Shown: positions 1 to 12,252 of the stretch, piece after piece | Position numbering within the stretch: position 1 is the stretch's first letter | How the letters are laid out: every line of letters begins with the position of its first letter | Source: Cordilura impudica | Taxonomy: Eukaryota > Arthropoda > Insecta > Diptera > Scathophagidae | Assembly: GCA_963682025.1 (NCBI GenBank) | Contig: OY821518.1 | Span: 147,747,095 to 147,811,094, forward strand | DNA length: 64,000 bases | Direction: 5' to 3' | Notes under the pieces: generated by a model | Database searches by the model: none | What the model saw: only the letters and a program-made list of their open reading frames with translations | Told to the model about the DNA's origin: nothing | Made by a program: the position numbers and the translations under genes

Positions 1-480
1 TACCAATAATGGAAAAATCTGATATTTAAGCAAATCTTTTTTGTTGAGCCTTCTAGGCTCCTAGAGCTGGGTTAATAAGACTCGATTCACGTTTAACTAA
101 AACGTGTATGTTTGGCTGCTAAATAAAACTAGTGGTTTGTTCGACTGAAACGATGTTGTTTATTTACTTCTTGCAAAACTGAACATTACTTTTCTACTGA
201 ATGACAAAACTTAAAAACTTAGAAAAACCACTGATTTCATACGGGTTCTATGTAATGAATCTAATATAACAAAAAAACCGGTTGATATAAGATATATATA
301 TATATAAAAGGCGCTAGACAATTGGCTTTGTTCTCGAAGAACTTAGTAACAAAAAAAAACTCAAATTCATTAATTTAAGAGAAAATACTAGTAATAAAAA
401 TAATACAAATATAGTAATAAAAAAGAGAGAAATACTCTTAAAATAGGGTTGAACACGGTTGTTTCGGTGTTAATGCTTTC
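1..480. other. AT-rich sequence without a gene
   Basis: No coding signal was recognised. A short TA microsatellite lies near 292-306. The open frames here are short and low in complexity. The Helitron described below begins somewhere near the end of this stretch. Confidence 0.5.
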
Positions 481-498
481 TGTTTGTTTCATTTTCTG

Positions 499-1050
499 TT
501 TGTTTGTTTGACCGCAATAGAAATTTGTATTTTTCCAGTCATTTCTCTGAAATTTGGTACACACGATATCTATACCCCAGGAAAGGTCTCCATATGCTTC
601 TAACAGGCCACGCCTACTTTTACGCCCACTTTTTATATACAATTCATTTTTTGCTTTTTGGTATATTTGGTCGCTATACATATTTTTATTTATTAACGGA
701 TTTCTCTAAAACTTGGTAAGCGCGATGTCTGTACTCCGAGTAAGGTCACCGTATGCTTATTATCGGCCATGCCTACTTTTACGCTCACTTTTTATATAAA
801 ATTCCTTTTCTGTTTTTTCGTATATTTGTTCACTATAAAAATTTTTATCTATTAACGGATTTCTCTAAAATTTGGTATACACGATCTCTGTACTCCAGGT
901 AAGGTCACCGTATGCTTCTTACCGGTCACGCCTACTTTTACGCCCACTTTTTTAAATTTTTTACGTGTTTCGCTCGAATTTAATGCACATTATTCTCCTA
1001 TCCCAAGCAAGGTTATCGGCCATGCCCACTTTTTTTAATTTTCTATATAC
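499..1050. repeat. Tandem array, about 158-bp unit, in Helitron A
   Basis: Three full units and a degenerate fourth. The word GGTAYACACGAT or a variant recurs near 556, 714 and 873. Each unit also carries a form of GGCCACGCCTACTTTTACGC. The same units, inverted, form a five-copy array at 19490-20180 in Helitron A copy 2, so the array is a property of the Helitron family. Confidence 0.8.
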
Positions 1051-1439
1051 GCTTTTTGTGTTTGTTAACATATTTTAATGTTTCAATTGACTTCCCTAAA
1101 ATTTTGTGCATAAATCTCTTTACTTACTACTCTTGAGTTTACACCATTATGAAATAAATATTGTAAATCAACATATTACAAATATTCCCGTCTTGCCTTT
1201 TTGACTATATAATTTGTTACATCCCAAAATTAGAGCAGATTTATTTCATGGTTGAACAGATACAGGTTGACTACCACTGTATGATTACTCCGATGAGGTT
1301 AAGTCATACAAATATTTCCATCTCGCCTTTTTATCTACATTGGAAAGCAACCTATTACAAATATTTCCATTGTAAAAGTGAGCACATGAAAGCATTGCAT
1401 ATAGGCCGTACTAGACTGGACAGAACTCTAGAGAACCCT

Positions 1440-1972
1440 ATCAGATCCAAATTCATATCGAGTCTCAACGAGTTAGACAATCTGAGTCGAGAAATGCTGA
1501 TACACCTGAGCAAACCCATTAATATATTGAAGCCCAAAGATCAAGACAAGCTTTGTTAAGAGAAGCGGAAATGCCCGAATTCGAAGTTCGTCTAGAAATC
1601 CAGTGGCTAAGACAAGCTGAGTTGAGAGAATGTGAAACTCCTGAAACGACTCAACAACGTCTTTAGGCCCAACACATAAGACAAGCTCAGCCCAGAGAAT
1701 GTGAACCTCCTGAAATGACTGTAATAACCGTACCAGAAACCTTTTGTAATTTGGTTCCTTCATTGCAAGAGATGGTACAAAAAGTTTTTCCTAACATAAT
1801 GTACATAAGAGGACAATCTCTGACGGTATCAGGTATCAGCTTAGAATCTCCCTGTTTTTCTCATAGACAATTATATGTCGTCTGCTCCAGAGCTGGGAGC
1901 CAGCAGGATATTTTCGTATATGCACCAGAAGGAAAAACCAGAAATGTTGTATATCCCAAAGCTCTAGAATAA
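1440..1972 (+). pseudogene. Helitron replicase/helicase remnant
   Basis: The first part (about 1465-1725) encodes four imperfect 22-23-residue repeats with the pattern RQA..RE.ETPE, spaced 66-69 bp (the DNA word AGACAA at 1475, 1544, 1610, 1679). Such repeats are typical near the N terminus of fly Helitron proteins. They are broken by stop codons. The second part (about 1790-1972) encodes GQSLTVSGISLESPCFSH and then LYVVCSRAGS and YAPEGKTRNVVYPKALE, which is the conserved C-terminal end of the Pif1-type helicase domain. Helicase motifs I to V and the HUH Rep domain are missing, so the N- and C-terminal ends have been joined by a large internal deletion. Confidence 0.75.
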
Positions 1973-2261
1973 CTAAAATTCGTAAAATTTAGACATCATA
2001 CACTCAAAATAATCCATGCATAAGCATAGTTAGTTGCAATAATAAGCAGGCGCTGAGCACTTAGTCCCCAGTGAGCAAATTCCCCAAAAAAAGGAACTTA
2101 TTCCACGAAAAATTGGGGAATAACTTCACGATGAACAAATTCCCAAAATTTTTTTAAAAAAAGGTCCCCAAAAGAAATGAACAAATTCCCCATACTGCTA
2201 TCAATATCTGTCCTGCAATAAACGTATTTAAAATCTGTATTCTTTTCAATAGCATCATTTG

Positions 2262-2725
2262 GGTGCGCAAAAGCGGCGCGCGGAAGTGGCGCGCGGAAGC
2301 AGCGCGCGGACGCGCTCGCGGAACACAGCTCAGCTGAAATATCGGAATAATTTGAAAAATATAATTTGGCAATTAAAATAAGTTGACAACAACTCAGCGG
2401 CAGCACTGGTGTGGCTGCCAAACGCGCGGATGCGCACGCTACGCGACGCGCTCACAGAACACAGCTTAACTAAAATATCGGAATGATCTGAAAAATATAA
2501 TTTGGCAATTAAAATAAGTTATCAACAACTGCGCGGCAACAGTGGTGTGGCTACCAAATGCGCGGAAGCGACGCGCGAACTCGACGCGCTTTCGGAGCAC
2601 AGCTCAGCTAAAATATCGGAATGATCTGAAAAGTATATTTTGGCGATTCAAATAAGTTGAGGACAACTGTGCGGCAGCACGGGTGTAGCTGCCAAATGAC
2701 TCGCTCGCGGAACACAGCTCAGTGA
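2262..2725. repeat. GC-rich tandem repeat, about 115-139-bp unit
   Basis: The word CACAGCTCAGC or a variant recurs near 2324, 2460, 2599 and 2714. Each unit joins a GCGCG-rich block to an AT-rich block containing AAATATCGGAATGATCTGAA. The GC-rich islands stand out from the AT-rich surroundings. Confidence 0.75.
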
Positions 2726-2997
2726 GAAGTCTTATGATAAATTTTATCTACGCATGTATGTGCAATAAATACTATACATTTACTATAAGCAGTTGCTTAA
2801 AGCAACCGTGCGGCACAATTTTAAACGTCGCATTCATTTTCCATTTGGACGTCTCTGCTCAATGATGATCACTTATTGAATGAAGTAATTCAATTTTTAA
2901 AAGTTCTGATTCCTTGAATTTGCAAACGATCCGTTATATTTTAGGTTTACAAAATAAATAAACTTAAAAAAAAAAGTTAAAGCTGTTTCACAGCTTA

Positions 2998-3694
2998 AGG
3001 TGGAAACACAACTGGGACGAACGACGAATTTCGCACAGCTCGACGAATTTGACGGTAACAATTTGTTGCGTAAATTCGTCAAATGAAATACAATTACGTC
3101 GAATTCACATAACAGCTGTAACGTCATTTGAAATTGCCTGTAATTTATATAAATAAATATTGGAAAAATATGAATGAAAGAATTTTTAACTTTGCACGAG
3201 TTATTAGAATTGTAAACATCATGTTCACGATAGTAAAAGCCTTAATTTTTGATCGGCAGCGTATAATTTTTTAATTCTGAAAAAATTACATAAATTTTCA
3301 TTAATAAATTAATTTTATGTCATTTTTGTTTACATGTTCCAGCTGATAGTGTGACCATATTTAAAAAAAGCAACACTAAACGAAAAAAAATAAATATTAA
3401 CAAAAAACTATGTAAAAGAAAATTATATAATTAAAAATACATTTTATTTAACTTATACATTATAAATAAAATATAAAACAATTCTTAAAGACATTAATAA
3501 CTTTATTTACTAAAACATTTGAAAAACTAAAATAAAATACGGCCACTCTATACCAATTTATTCGTCGTTCGTCGGCGTAAGAAATAGAAATAAACCTATC
3601 GCACAGTTCGTTACACACTACGTATGAGTTTTATTTTCGACGACGAATATTTGGAACGAAAAAATCGTCGTTCATCCCAGTTGTGTTTCCAACT
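2998..3694. mobile_element. MITE, PIF/Harbinger-like, 697 bp
   Basis: Terminal inverted repeats AGGTGGAAACACAACTGGGA (left) and AGTTGGAAACACAACTGGGA (right, reverse complement), followed by matching GACGAACGACGA-type words. It is flanked on both sides by TTA (2995-2997 and 3695-3697), the 3-bp target typical of PIF/Harbinger. No coding capacity. Confidence 0.7.
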
Positions 3695-3966
3695 TTATAT
3701 TTGAGCATTTTTGCAATGGCGTCTTATAAAAACTTCTAAATTAAAAAATGAATGAATGAATTTAATCCCCAAAACACGTAACCATTGGGGAATTTCTTCA
3801 TCATGAATAAATTCTCCAATCTCATACAAATTTTTGGGGAGAAAAATCATTTTTTTTGAGAATTTGTTCAATGAGGACTAAGTACTTAGCGCCTGGTAAG
3901 CATAGTGAACCATTTTTCAAGTCAAAGGCCTTTGGATCCCGGTCAAGACCGGGTAGAAACAGCTAG

Positions 3967-4590
3967 TCATATATATTAAAAAAAAGTATGAAAACTAAAG
4001 CGAGTCCGTCTGGCCGTTCTATCCGGCCGATTTCCTTCATTTTTTTATATGCTATATGTGTTTTTATATTATGCTATGTATAGTGTAAGAGGGGGATCGG
4101 TGTTTGCATGATCGCCATATGGTGTAAGAGGGGGGAGTGTCGCCATATAGTGTAGGTGGGACGCCAGCTAGGATCACCAAATAATATAAGAATCGCTGGA
4201 CCGTTATATAATGTATGCCTTGTAGCAATCTACGTACATAGTGGCATTTAAATTGAATATAGTGTATGTATGGTGTATAAAAGGACACTAAGATTGGGTG
4301 AGAACCGGACCAATCTCAGGAGGAATTTTGTCAAGTGCTTTCCTCAAAGCAGTTCCCGCGTGCACGCTAGATTAATCTGCTGTAGGCAGATTATGCCAAT
4401 GTTTAAACCCTTTGGCAGAATATGCCAGTAAAAAAAAAGGAAAATCTCTGTTTGGTTTTAATTATAACCCTTTCGAATCAGAATTATATTTGATTATTTA
4501 TTTGTAAATGCTGGTCTTTTATATCATTATAATTTAATATTTTTACTTAATTTAAATAATAGTCTTCTCTTTTCTTTACATTCGCATATT
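3967..4590. other. Unassigned sequence with LTR-like features
   Basis: At about 4070-4230 the phrase CATATAGTGTAAG recurs in degenerate form four or five times. TATAAAAG occurs at 4276, followed by AAGATTGGGTGAGAACC. This could be part of a solo LTR with its TATA box, but no paired ends or target duplication were found. Confidence 0.2.
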
Positions 4591-4599
4591 ACATATTCA

Positions 4600-5111
4600 T
4601 TGATTTTTGAACGTTGGGCTCAATAGCCAATCAGAAAACGTTCAATAATGAATTTAAATTTTTCCCCTCAAAATTTGAGTGACATTCCTATTTGTCATGG
4701 GTTATTGACACAATTTGAATTTTCACAAATTTGTCACTTTGCATTCCAGTGATATTTAATTACATAATTTGTGGTATGCGTTGAATGAAAAGAAAAGATA
4801 TGCAAAAAAAAAAAATAAATGAATGTAAACAAATAAATACAAATAAATATGTGCATATAGTAAACTAAAATAAACAAAAAAATATAAACAAATAAAGATG
4901 AATAAATGAAACAAATAAAGATAAATGAAGATGTGTGTAACATCATCACTTAATTGTGTTTATTAAATTTGTTAATGTGTTTGTTAATGAGTTAGTTATC
5001 TTCATTCACAATAATAGTAAACCAAAAAAGTGATGGTTTGTAAATTGGCTAAGTTGAAAAATAAAGTTGCCTAGAAATTGCATTCGAATTTCGAGCGCTG
5101 GAATCTGCTAG
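4600..5111 (+). mobile_element. Helitron B, non-autonomous copy (3' end clear)
   Basis: The 3' end has a short hairpin (TTCGAATTTCGA), then GGAATCTG and CTAG at 5108-5111 followed by T. The same terminal 35 bases occur at 20530-20567, and in inverted, decayed form at 7675-7720. The 5' boundary is uncertain. It encodes nothing. Confidence 0.55.
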
Positions 5112-6033
5112 TAGAAACAATTATAGGAAAAATGTATATAAAATTGAATCAAATCGGGATTCCATTTTTTTCAAAATCCACTATGTTGTTATTTCTAGGC
5201 TTTATGAAAATTTGAATTATGTTTAAACCATTTTCTAAAATAAAAAATAAAAATCAACTGAAATTTTATTAAATACGATTCAAAAGTAATAAGTCAAAGA
5301 ATTGAATATATCATTTACAACAACATGAGATTGCATGAAATTGTGTTGCCAAGTGGAAAAAGAAAAATAAGTATTAACGGTTTTAAGCCGATTCACAATT
5401 CTAGCTAAAAATTATATTACAGAAAAATTAGAGATGAGTCGTAGTTGAAAAGAGAGTTCAATATAATTGATGCAAAACATTTTATTAGATTAAGTTGGTA
5501 CATAATTCTAAAAGAAAATCAAACCACATTAGAAGGTAGTGTAAACTATATGAAAATTCGATGAACTATTATTAGAACAATGAACGCTACACTACTTTAT
5601 AAAATTCGTTGCTTTCAGTTAAGATTAACAATATTTCCGTTCTCCTTAGGTATAGTTTGAAGAATAGATCCTTTTATTAATGGTGTAATTAAAATCGAAT
5701 CATTTATCATTAAAACTAACTATTAATATTTATTATTTATTAATTAGATACAAGATTTGTTATTTAAAAATAACATAGATAATCCATAAAAACTATTTGA
5801 TTTAAAGAAATGATAATATCGTATGTTTAGTTTTAAAAATGTAGATATTGTCAACCGTGACATTACAGTTAGTTAGCTTGTTCAGATGCATATATTGCTT
5901 TAAAGCAAGGGTTAGTAAGCTTAGCCTACGAGAAATAATATTGTTAGATTTTCGGTGATTTAATAGCGAACCTTTAAATGTATTCAATAGGAAAAATATT
6001 TCGAAGAAATATCTTAGACAAAATATATTAATC
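5112..6033. other. AT-rich sequence without a gene
   Basis: No coding, RNA or repeat structure was recognised here. Confidence 0.4.
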
Positions 6034-6121
6034 AAAAATAGTTAAGCTTGAGGCCATTGGTCGGAATGAATAAATAATTGAATTATAACAACAACCAATG
6101 GCATCAAGCCTAACTATTTTT
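6034..6121. repeat. Hairpin-forming inverted repeat (28-base arms)
   Basis: Left arm 6034-6061 and right arm 6093-6121 pair with two mismatches (core TAGTTAAGCTTGAGGCCATT) around a 31-base loop. It could be a very short MITE or a precursor-microRNA-like fold. The sequence does not decide. Confidence 0.6.
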
Positions 6122-6195
6122 ATCCAAAATTAACAACAAAAAGGTCGAAATAACACTCAAATTTATTATATTAAGCAAGTTGTGAATGCTCCTAA

Positions 6196-6592
6196 AGGCC
6201 AGTTTAGACTATCACACTTTGTAATACCACCTGCCAAAAAGTCGAGTATTATGAAAAAGTCGTATCATGTAAATAGTTTATGTTATGAAATTGACAGTCT
6301 GTAGGATTTTATTTTGTAAAAACTTGCCATTTTCATCGGACCAGAGTTGTTTTTTTTGGTAATATTAAAAAAAAAAGGTAAAGAAAAACAATGAAAGTGG
6401 AAATAAAATATAACTCAAAATAAAATTGCTTGTTATTCTAAACAGCTGTTTTCATAAGACTTGAGTATGATGGTGTAAATGACCTAAATATGCACAAATA
6501 ATGTCGGTACGACTTTATGACAGTCCGATGAATTTCATCAGATTTTTATTTCGAAAAATCATACGACTGAGTGGCATCGTGTATATGGGCCT
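6196..6592. mobile_element. MITE, PIF/Harbinger-like, 397 bp
   Basis: Ends AGGCCAGTTTAGACTATCAC and, from the right, AGGCCCATATACACGATGCC. It is flanked by TAA on both sides (6193-6195 and 6593-6595). The arms are weakly matched, so confidence is moderate. No coding capacity. Confidence 0.5.
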
Positions 6593-6595
6593 TAA

Positions 6596-7669
6596 GTGTT
6601 AAATTTGGTTGTGCCGAATATCTGATGACCTCCACCTGTGTCTTAACGAAAGGTACTATTGAATAAAAGGTACATTTTTTAGAGAAGGTACATTTTTTAA
6701 AAAACCTAGTTTTTAAGAAAATGTGCCTTTTTAAGAAAAAGATAATCTTTAAAGAAAAGGATTCTATTTCTCTTTCATATTTTGTTTTTTTTTTTTTATT
6801 AGTATAATGGTATAACGAATAAAAAATGTATGTAACATAGGACCTCCGAATATGTTCGTTTTTTCCAATCCTCCGCGGCCCAGTTCGCATACTTTTTCTT
6901 TACAAAATGCTATCATTTTTTATCTAACTGAAGCCACTAGACGGAGTGCTTGTGCTACAGTTCGACATTTATCTGTTTTATTTAAGCCCTTTTGATCATT
7001 ATCGTTATACCAAACAAGCATAAAAGTCAGACACAAATTCTGGACAACCATGATTATTCTTTGGAATTGTCAGTGTGAACATTTATTTTTATTTGATAAA
7101 AAAAATTTATATAATTTCGAGTTGTTTTTGAAGAAGGAGAGAAGGAGATTTAGAGCTTTTCGTAATAAAAAAAAATACTTGTATTAATGCTAACTTGAGT
7201 TTTTCATATAAATTCATATATACTATGTAGAAAACTGGATACCTATTCTATTAGTACAAGAGTTGTATATTTTATGGATTAAAACAAATGTGGATGAAGA
7301 AAGAAGTTTTAACCATGACCAACAACTTTTTCTTCTATTCAGAAGTTATAGCCAATTATAAACGGTTTTTGAAAACAAGTATTCACGTAAGACCTTTACT
7401 GCACTTATCTCTCATTTAGCTTCAAATAATTATTTTTACTTATTTAGCTTTTTTTAAGGGTCCATAATTTAAAATTGTATAAGTACAATTCTAATATACT
7501 ATTTTTACTATTCAACAAATTATTTTATAATTACATAATTTAAATAAATATTATCAGACGAACTGTTATTTTCAGGTTTGAAAAATGATTTAACTGACAA
7601 AGAAAGCATTTTATTTTGTAGACTTCGAGCTTGAATTTACTGAAGCTAAACTGTCAGCCGAATGAACAA
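6596..7669. other. AT-rich sequence with a short degenerate repeat
   Basis: At 6640-6740 forms of AAGGTACATTTTTTA alternate on both strands, like the arrays at 39.6-40.7 kb. No gene was recognised in the remainder. Confidence 0.4.
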
Positions 7670-8010
7670 TTATGCTAACTAACATAGCACAGCACTCGAA
7701 ATTCGAGTGTAAATTCTAGGAAATTTTATTTTTCATTCAGTTGTTTTTCTTTTAATGTTTTTTTAGTTTATATATATAACAAATTTATAAATATTTAAAT
7801 AAAATTCATTAAATTTCATAATAATTATTTGTTGAACACATAGAAGATATAAAAATGAGTTTCTTAATAAATAATTTTATAATAGCCTAAAGGTATGCTT
7901 ATCAATTTTTTCAATTCACGACTCAACACAGGGCGTGTGATATGCAATTATAATGAAATGCATTGAATTATAAATTGGCTAAATTGATTAGCATACCTTT
8001 AGGCTCTTAT
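7670..8010 (-). mobile_element. Helitron B-like remnant, inverted
   Basis: CACTCGAAATTCGAGTG near 7692 is the hairpin of the Helitron B 3' end in reverse complement, followed by AATTCTAGGAAATTTTATTT, also shared with the copy at 20.5 kb. Inverted words CCTAAAGGTATGCTTATCAA (7886) and TTGATTAGCATACCTTTAGG (7984) occur inside. The tip is decayed and lacks a clean CTAG. Confidence 0.4.
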
Positions 8011-8808
8011 AGAATTATTTATTATAAATATTTTATTTTATTTAATTTAATATATTTTTAACATATATTATATATAAATTTTATCATTCGACACTTCTCC
8101 TCCATATGATCTATAACTATTTTACACTCCTCCGTTCGCGCATTTTGCTTAAAAACGGTTACAAAGATATTCCTTCACGTATTAGTATATAGATTATTTT
8201 TTTATTTCGATCGGTGTTTGTGCTTCGAATACAATTTCGGGTGAACGCATTACACGATATCGAATGCAGTTACTTCTGTAGGTTTTAATATGATGATTCG
8301 AAAAATACCATTTGATAGCCAAAACGGATATTCGATCTTTTTTACGCACTAAATATGATATTGGCCAGCTAAAAATACTGGTCTCTTATATTCTCACTTT
8401 TTCTAACATATACAAATTTCATCGCGATCTGCGAGTGCCCCCCATAAGACCTTCCTTGTAAGAATAACAATTAAATGTTTGTCTTTTAAAGTAGTAAATG
8501 TTTGTCTTTTAGTTTTAATAAGGCATGACTTAAAAAAATTCACTCATTTATTGTGAATGTTGCATAAATTGAAAATAATGCATTTTCCAATTGCAATCTT
8601 CTTTTTTTCTGTGCATATAAGACTTTTTGCTTAGTTCTCATAAAAGACCGTTCTCGTTATATAATTAAACATGACACTGTTTTGTGTTTGCATGAAAGCA
8701 AAAAATTAAAAACACATATAAATAAAAAAAAAGTGTATAGATACTGAATAGAACAAAAAACTCGGCTAACCGACATAATTTATTCTATCGATTTGGTATG
8801 AGAAATCC
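8011..8808. other. AT-rich sequence without a gene
   Basis: Nothing recognised. Confidence 0.4.
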
Positions 8809-8944
8809 AGCAATTTGAAATTATTCGAATAGTTAATCGACTTGAATACCCTTTGAACTACCCAAGAGTATTACAAAGCAATTTGAAATTATTCGAATAG
8901 TTAATCGACTAGAATACCCTTTGAACTACCCAAGAGTATTACAA
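8809..8944. repeat. Tandem duplication of 68 bp
   Basis: 8809-8876 and 8877-8944 are identical except for one base (CGACTTGAAT against CGACTAGAAT). It lies just upstream of the LINE insertion site. Confidence 0.95.
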
Positions 8945-8973
8945 AGCAACGCTATTCAATTATATTTAATGCA

Positions 8974-11796
8974 ACAATAAAATAGTCCCGATAATAATGG
9001 GAGATATCAATGTAGGAATTGGTTGTGTGCAACAAGATATAGAAGATATATATATTTCTGAATTTCGAGCAGGAAAAAAAGAAAGAAAATCAAAAGACAC
9101 TGTTGTGAATGGTATTGGAAGAGAGTTTCTGGAGTTTTGTAATGACTACGGTTTAATCATACTAAATGGAAGAACAGCTGGTGATGAAAATGGAAATTAT
9201 AATTTAAGAACAATATCGGAAGTTCAGTAAACGACATCTGTTCGGTTTCCCAAGAAGGTTTAGAATTAATTCAAAGTTTCTAAGTAGAGAGCAAGATATG
9301 GTCAGATCATATGGCAAAAAAGTTAAAATTGAAGATTAATACTACAGAAGATGTACAGAAACTAGAACTATTGCCAAAACTTATATGGAAAGAGCCATAT
9401 AGGGCAGAATACCAAAAAAATTTATACAAACATTTAAGATCTCATAAAAGTGAAGAAATTTTAAGTTTACAAGAGTTATAATTATCAAAAAGTCTGCGTA
9501 CAACCGAAGAAGAAACAATTTTCTAATTTTAGACAAAAATGGTTTAACTACAAATGCCTTCACGCTACAGAAGAATCATTTAAAATGCTTAGCGTATACA
9601 GAAACTCAAATGAACTTGTAGATAAACAACAGTACCTTAAATCTCAACGAAATTACAAAAATGTATGTGCATACCCACGACAAGAATATCAGAAAGAACT
9701 TGAAGAAAAAATTAACTATGTCCAAAATACAAAAATTGGTGGAAAATCGCAAAAGCGATCAGGGGAAACCGGCACCAAGTAGGTGTAGAAATTTCAGCTG
9801 AAAATATCAAAAACTACTTTGATGCCCTTTTAAATCCACAAGAAACAATTAGTAATATATATTACGCTCCTATGTGGTATTCGGAAAGTGAAATGGATAG
9901 AAGTATTATAGCTGTGGAAATTTAATACTAAAGAAGATGAAAAATAATAAAGCTCCTGGAGAAGATAGGGACACATACGAATTTTTACAAAATGCTACAA
10001 CGGAATTTATTACTTGCAAAATCTTATAATAAAATATTTGAATCTGGAAGAACCGATGAAACCTTTGCAAAAAGTATAATTTTCCCAATCTTTAAAAAAG
10101 GAAATCCAAGTCTACCCAGCAATTACCGAGGCATATCATTCATGAATTGTATAGCCAAAGTTTTTATGGGAATTCTAAATGAACGTACTACATCATGGTT
10201 AGAAAAGAATAAGGTATTGAATGAGCTGGATTCCGGAGGCAGTATTCAACAGTAGATACTATATATACAATCTGGCGTCATTAGTCCAACTTAAGTTTGC
10301 TGAAAAAAAAACAATTGATGCTTTCTTCGTAGATTTTAGAGCTGCAGCAGTTAATATTTAAATTAAACAAAATCGGATTATCTACAAAGGTTGTAAGGTT
10401 GCTAAAAGATAAATCGGTCAGGTGTTAAGCAAGGTTGTCCTTTATCGCCATTGTTATTCACATTATACTTAAATGATCTGAACGATTACCTATATACTGA
10501 TGATATAGTCATTTTATCAGAAGACAAGAAGGTTATGCAGGAAATGATAAATAAGCTTGAAACATATTACACAATATGGAAAATGGTAGTGAATATGGAT
10601 AAATCAGAAATGATGGTATTTAGAAAAGGAGGAAGGTTGGCAAAGGACGAAAAGTGGTTTTACAAACAAAAAGAAATTAAAATAACATCGGACTTCACCT
10701 ACCTTGGCGTAATTTAAACTCCAGGATTGTCGTTTCAAAAACACGTTGAAAGCAGAAACAATCCTTCTAAGAGCAGTATTAATGCTACATGGCAACATTA
10801 TTTAAATAAGCGTGATATATCGCTACGCTCAAAATTGAATATATTTCAAGCAGTGTGCAGAGCAGTACAAGAATATGGGGGCACAAGTCTGGGGATTTAC
10901 AGCTTTTGATACAATCAACAAACTACAACGATATTTCCTTAAAATAATGCTGAAATTTCCAGAATTCACACCCAATTACGCATTGGGCTTGGAAACAGGA
11001 ACGGAAGAAAGCCATGTATTCACATTATGTCTACATCTTAATTATATGGAAAAAGTTATGTATACTTATGATGCTTCAAGGCTACCAAATAAATTGTCAA
11101 AGCTTATTTTGCTGAAAGTATTTTCTGGGCAAAGGAGATAAATAAAATTGGACAACAGTTTAATATTTGTTTTGATTCGCAGCTTTCAGCGAATGAGTGG
11201 CGTACAAAAAGCTCAGATATTGTATCGAAAATTAAGATGAGTACACACAATAAAATGATACAACAGGCTTCCGCAAGTAGCACTCGGATATACAGGCATT
11301 TAACACCGGCTATGGGTTTTACTTACCTGACTGAGGAAAACCTTACAATAAATGATATATCAGCTATATTGAAAGCTAGATGTGACACGTTACCATTAAG
11401 AAAATCTGTATTTACAGATAATACTACTACAATCTGCAGTCTCTGTAATCTTGGTGAAGGTGAAAACTTATCACACTTTATGGGTAAATATCCAATACTA
11501 AGAGAATTCAGGATTCGTTACATCGGGAAAAGTAATATTGATGAAAATACAATAATATATATATTGAACGGAACATTAAATGGGTGCAACTGGAAAAACC
11601 TAGCAAAGTTTATAATTAACGGTCTAAAATATAGAAAATTTTTGCTTGCAGAATTTGATTCATAAGTATGTAAAACTAAAAACAAATTGTAATATTACAT
11701 ATGTAATTATTTAGGCTGACGACAAAATGTCAATGCCTCTTAATAAACTTTATTTGTTTAATATATTCAATAAAGTTATTCTATTCTATTCTATTC
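8974..11796 (+). mobile_element. 5'-truncated non-LTR retrotransposon (LINE-1 of this window)
   Basis: The insertion is flanked by a perfect 14-bp target-site duplication, TTATATTTAATGCA, at 8960-8973 and 11797-11810. The 3' end carries a short (ATTCT)n tail at about 11776-11796. The 5' end is cut inside the endonuclease domain, the usual result of incomplete target-primed reverse transcription. Length 2823 bp. Confidence 0.93.
8976..11665 (+). pseudogene. LINE ORF2 remnant: endonuclease, reverse transcriptase, C-terminal Cys motif
   Basis: The frame opens in an apurinic-type endonuclease (IIMGDINVGIG, then FCNDYGLIILNGR, then SSVNDICSVSQEG after a frame change). Reverse transcriptase follows: FPIFKKGNPSLPSNYRGISF at about 10080-10140, GVKQGCPLSPLLFTLYLNDL at about 10415-10480, and TDDIVILSE at 10500. 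The usual Y/FADD box here reads YTDD, with residues apparently deleted before it. The C-terminal part (EYGAQVWGF, LQRYFLKIMLKFPEFTPNYA) continues to 11141. A last segment (11237-11665) holds CSLCNLGEGENLSHF, part of the C-terminal Cys/His motif of this LINE type. At least six frame changes or stops make it inactive. Jockey/I-like group; clade not assigned. Confidence 0.85.
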
Positions 11797-11952
11797 TTAT
11801 ATTTAATGCACTGTCTGTTAGGAAGTGTTTTGACATATTAAAAATTTTGTCATTTTAACTTTTACGTATCAAAAATATTGTCCTCCTTTACTTTTTTTGC
11901 TTTGATCATCGAAGTTGTAGTCTGCCACGAAACAGTAATACAAATTTAGAAG

Positions 11953-12252
11953 ATGAACGAGTATTCATCAAGAGTTGTTCGAAAAAATTTTTACTTTCAA
12001 TACAAAGAAAGGACATTTTCTTTTGCTATAACGCACATTGACGAGCTTTATGACTACTATTCTTTATTCTGCGATGAGACGAGATTGATGCTTTATGACA
12101 ATGATGGACCCTATATTTGGAAATCTTCCGATCATTGTTTGGTCTGTATTTCCAATAAAGCAGTAGAAGAGACTTGTTTTATTGAGAACACCATGGATTC
12201 TCAACAATACTTAGATATTTTGAAAAGTTATCCAATTAACTGCGTCGACTAA
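11953..12252 (+). pseudogene. Possible Tc1-like transposase fragment (99 codons)
   Basis: An uninterrupted frame of 99 codons. The stretch YYSLFCDETRLMLYDNDGPY followed by IWK resembles the Tc1 pattern W..V.FSDE..F.LF..DG..YVW, with D and E at the first catalytic region. Later FIENTMDSQQYLDILK resembles the F.EG.M....Y..IL segment downstream of the GGGSVMVWG box, and that box itself appears deleted. No terminal repeats were found around it. The alternative is a small lineage-specific gene that I do not recognise. The Tc1 reading is inference from motif order. Confidence 0.4.

Larger units (their letters stand above)
2047..3895. mobile_element. Inverted-repeat DNA element inside Helitron A
   Basis: The left end, CAGGCGCTGAGCACTTAGTC, and the reverse complement of the right end, CAGGCGCTAAGTACTTAGTC, match over more than 100 bases with gaps. 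Both arms continue into AAATTCCCCA-type words. It interrupts the Helitron between the helicase remnant and the Helitron tail. Flanks carry related TAAGC words but no clean duplication. It encodes nothing recognisable and holds a GC-rich tandem array and a MITE. Superfamily not assigned. Confidence 0.6.
499..3966 (+). mobile_element. Helitron A, copy 1 (degenerate, with nested insertions)
   Basis: The 3' end is textbook Helitron: the hairpin CCCGGTCAAGACCGGG, a 9-base spacer, then CTAG at 3963-3966 followed by T. Order along the element: a 158-bp tandem array (about 499-1050), a remnant of a repeat-rich N-terminal coding part and a helicase C terminus (1440-1972), an inserted inverted-repeat element (2047-3895), then the terminal 70 bases. 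The same tail, in reverse complement, occurs at 18923, where it belongs to copy 2. The 5' boundary is judged only from homology with copy 2 and is approximate. Helitrons move by rolling-circle replication and insert between A and T. This copy cannot encode a working protein. Confidence 0.8.

Noticed and set aside
4070..4430. A solo LTR
   Set aside because: A TATAAAAG and repeated words are present, but no TG...CA ends or target duplication could be fixed.
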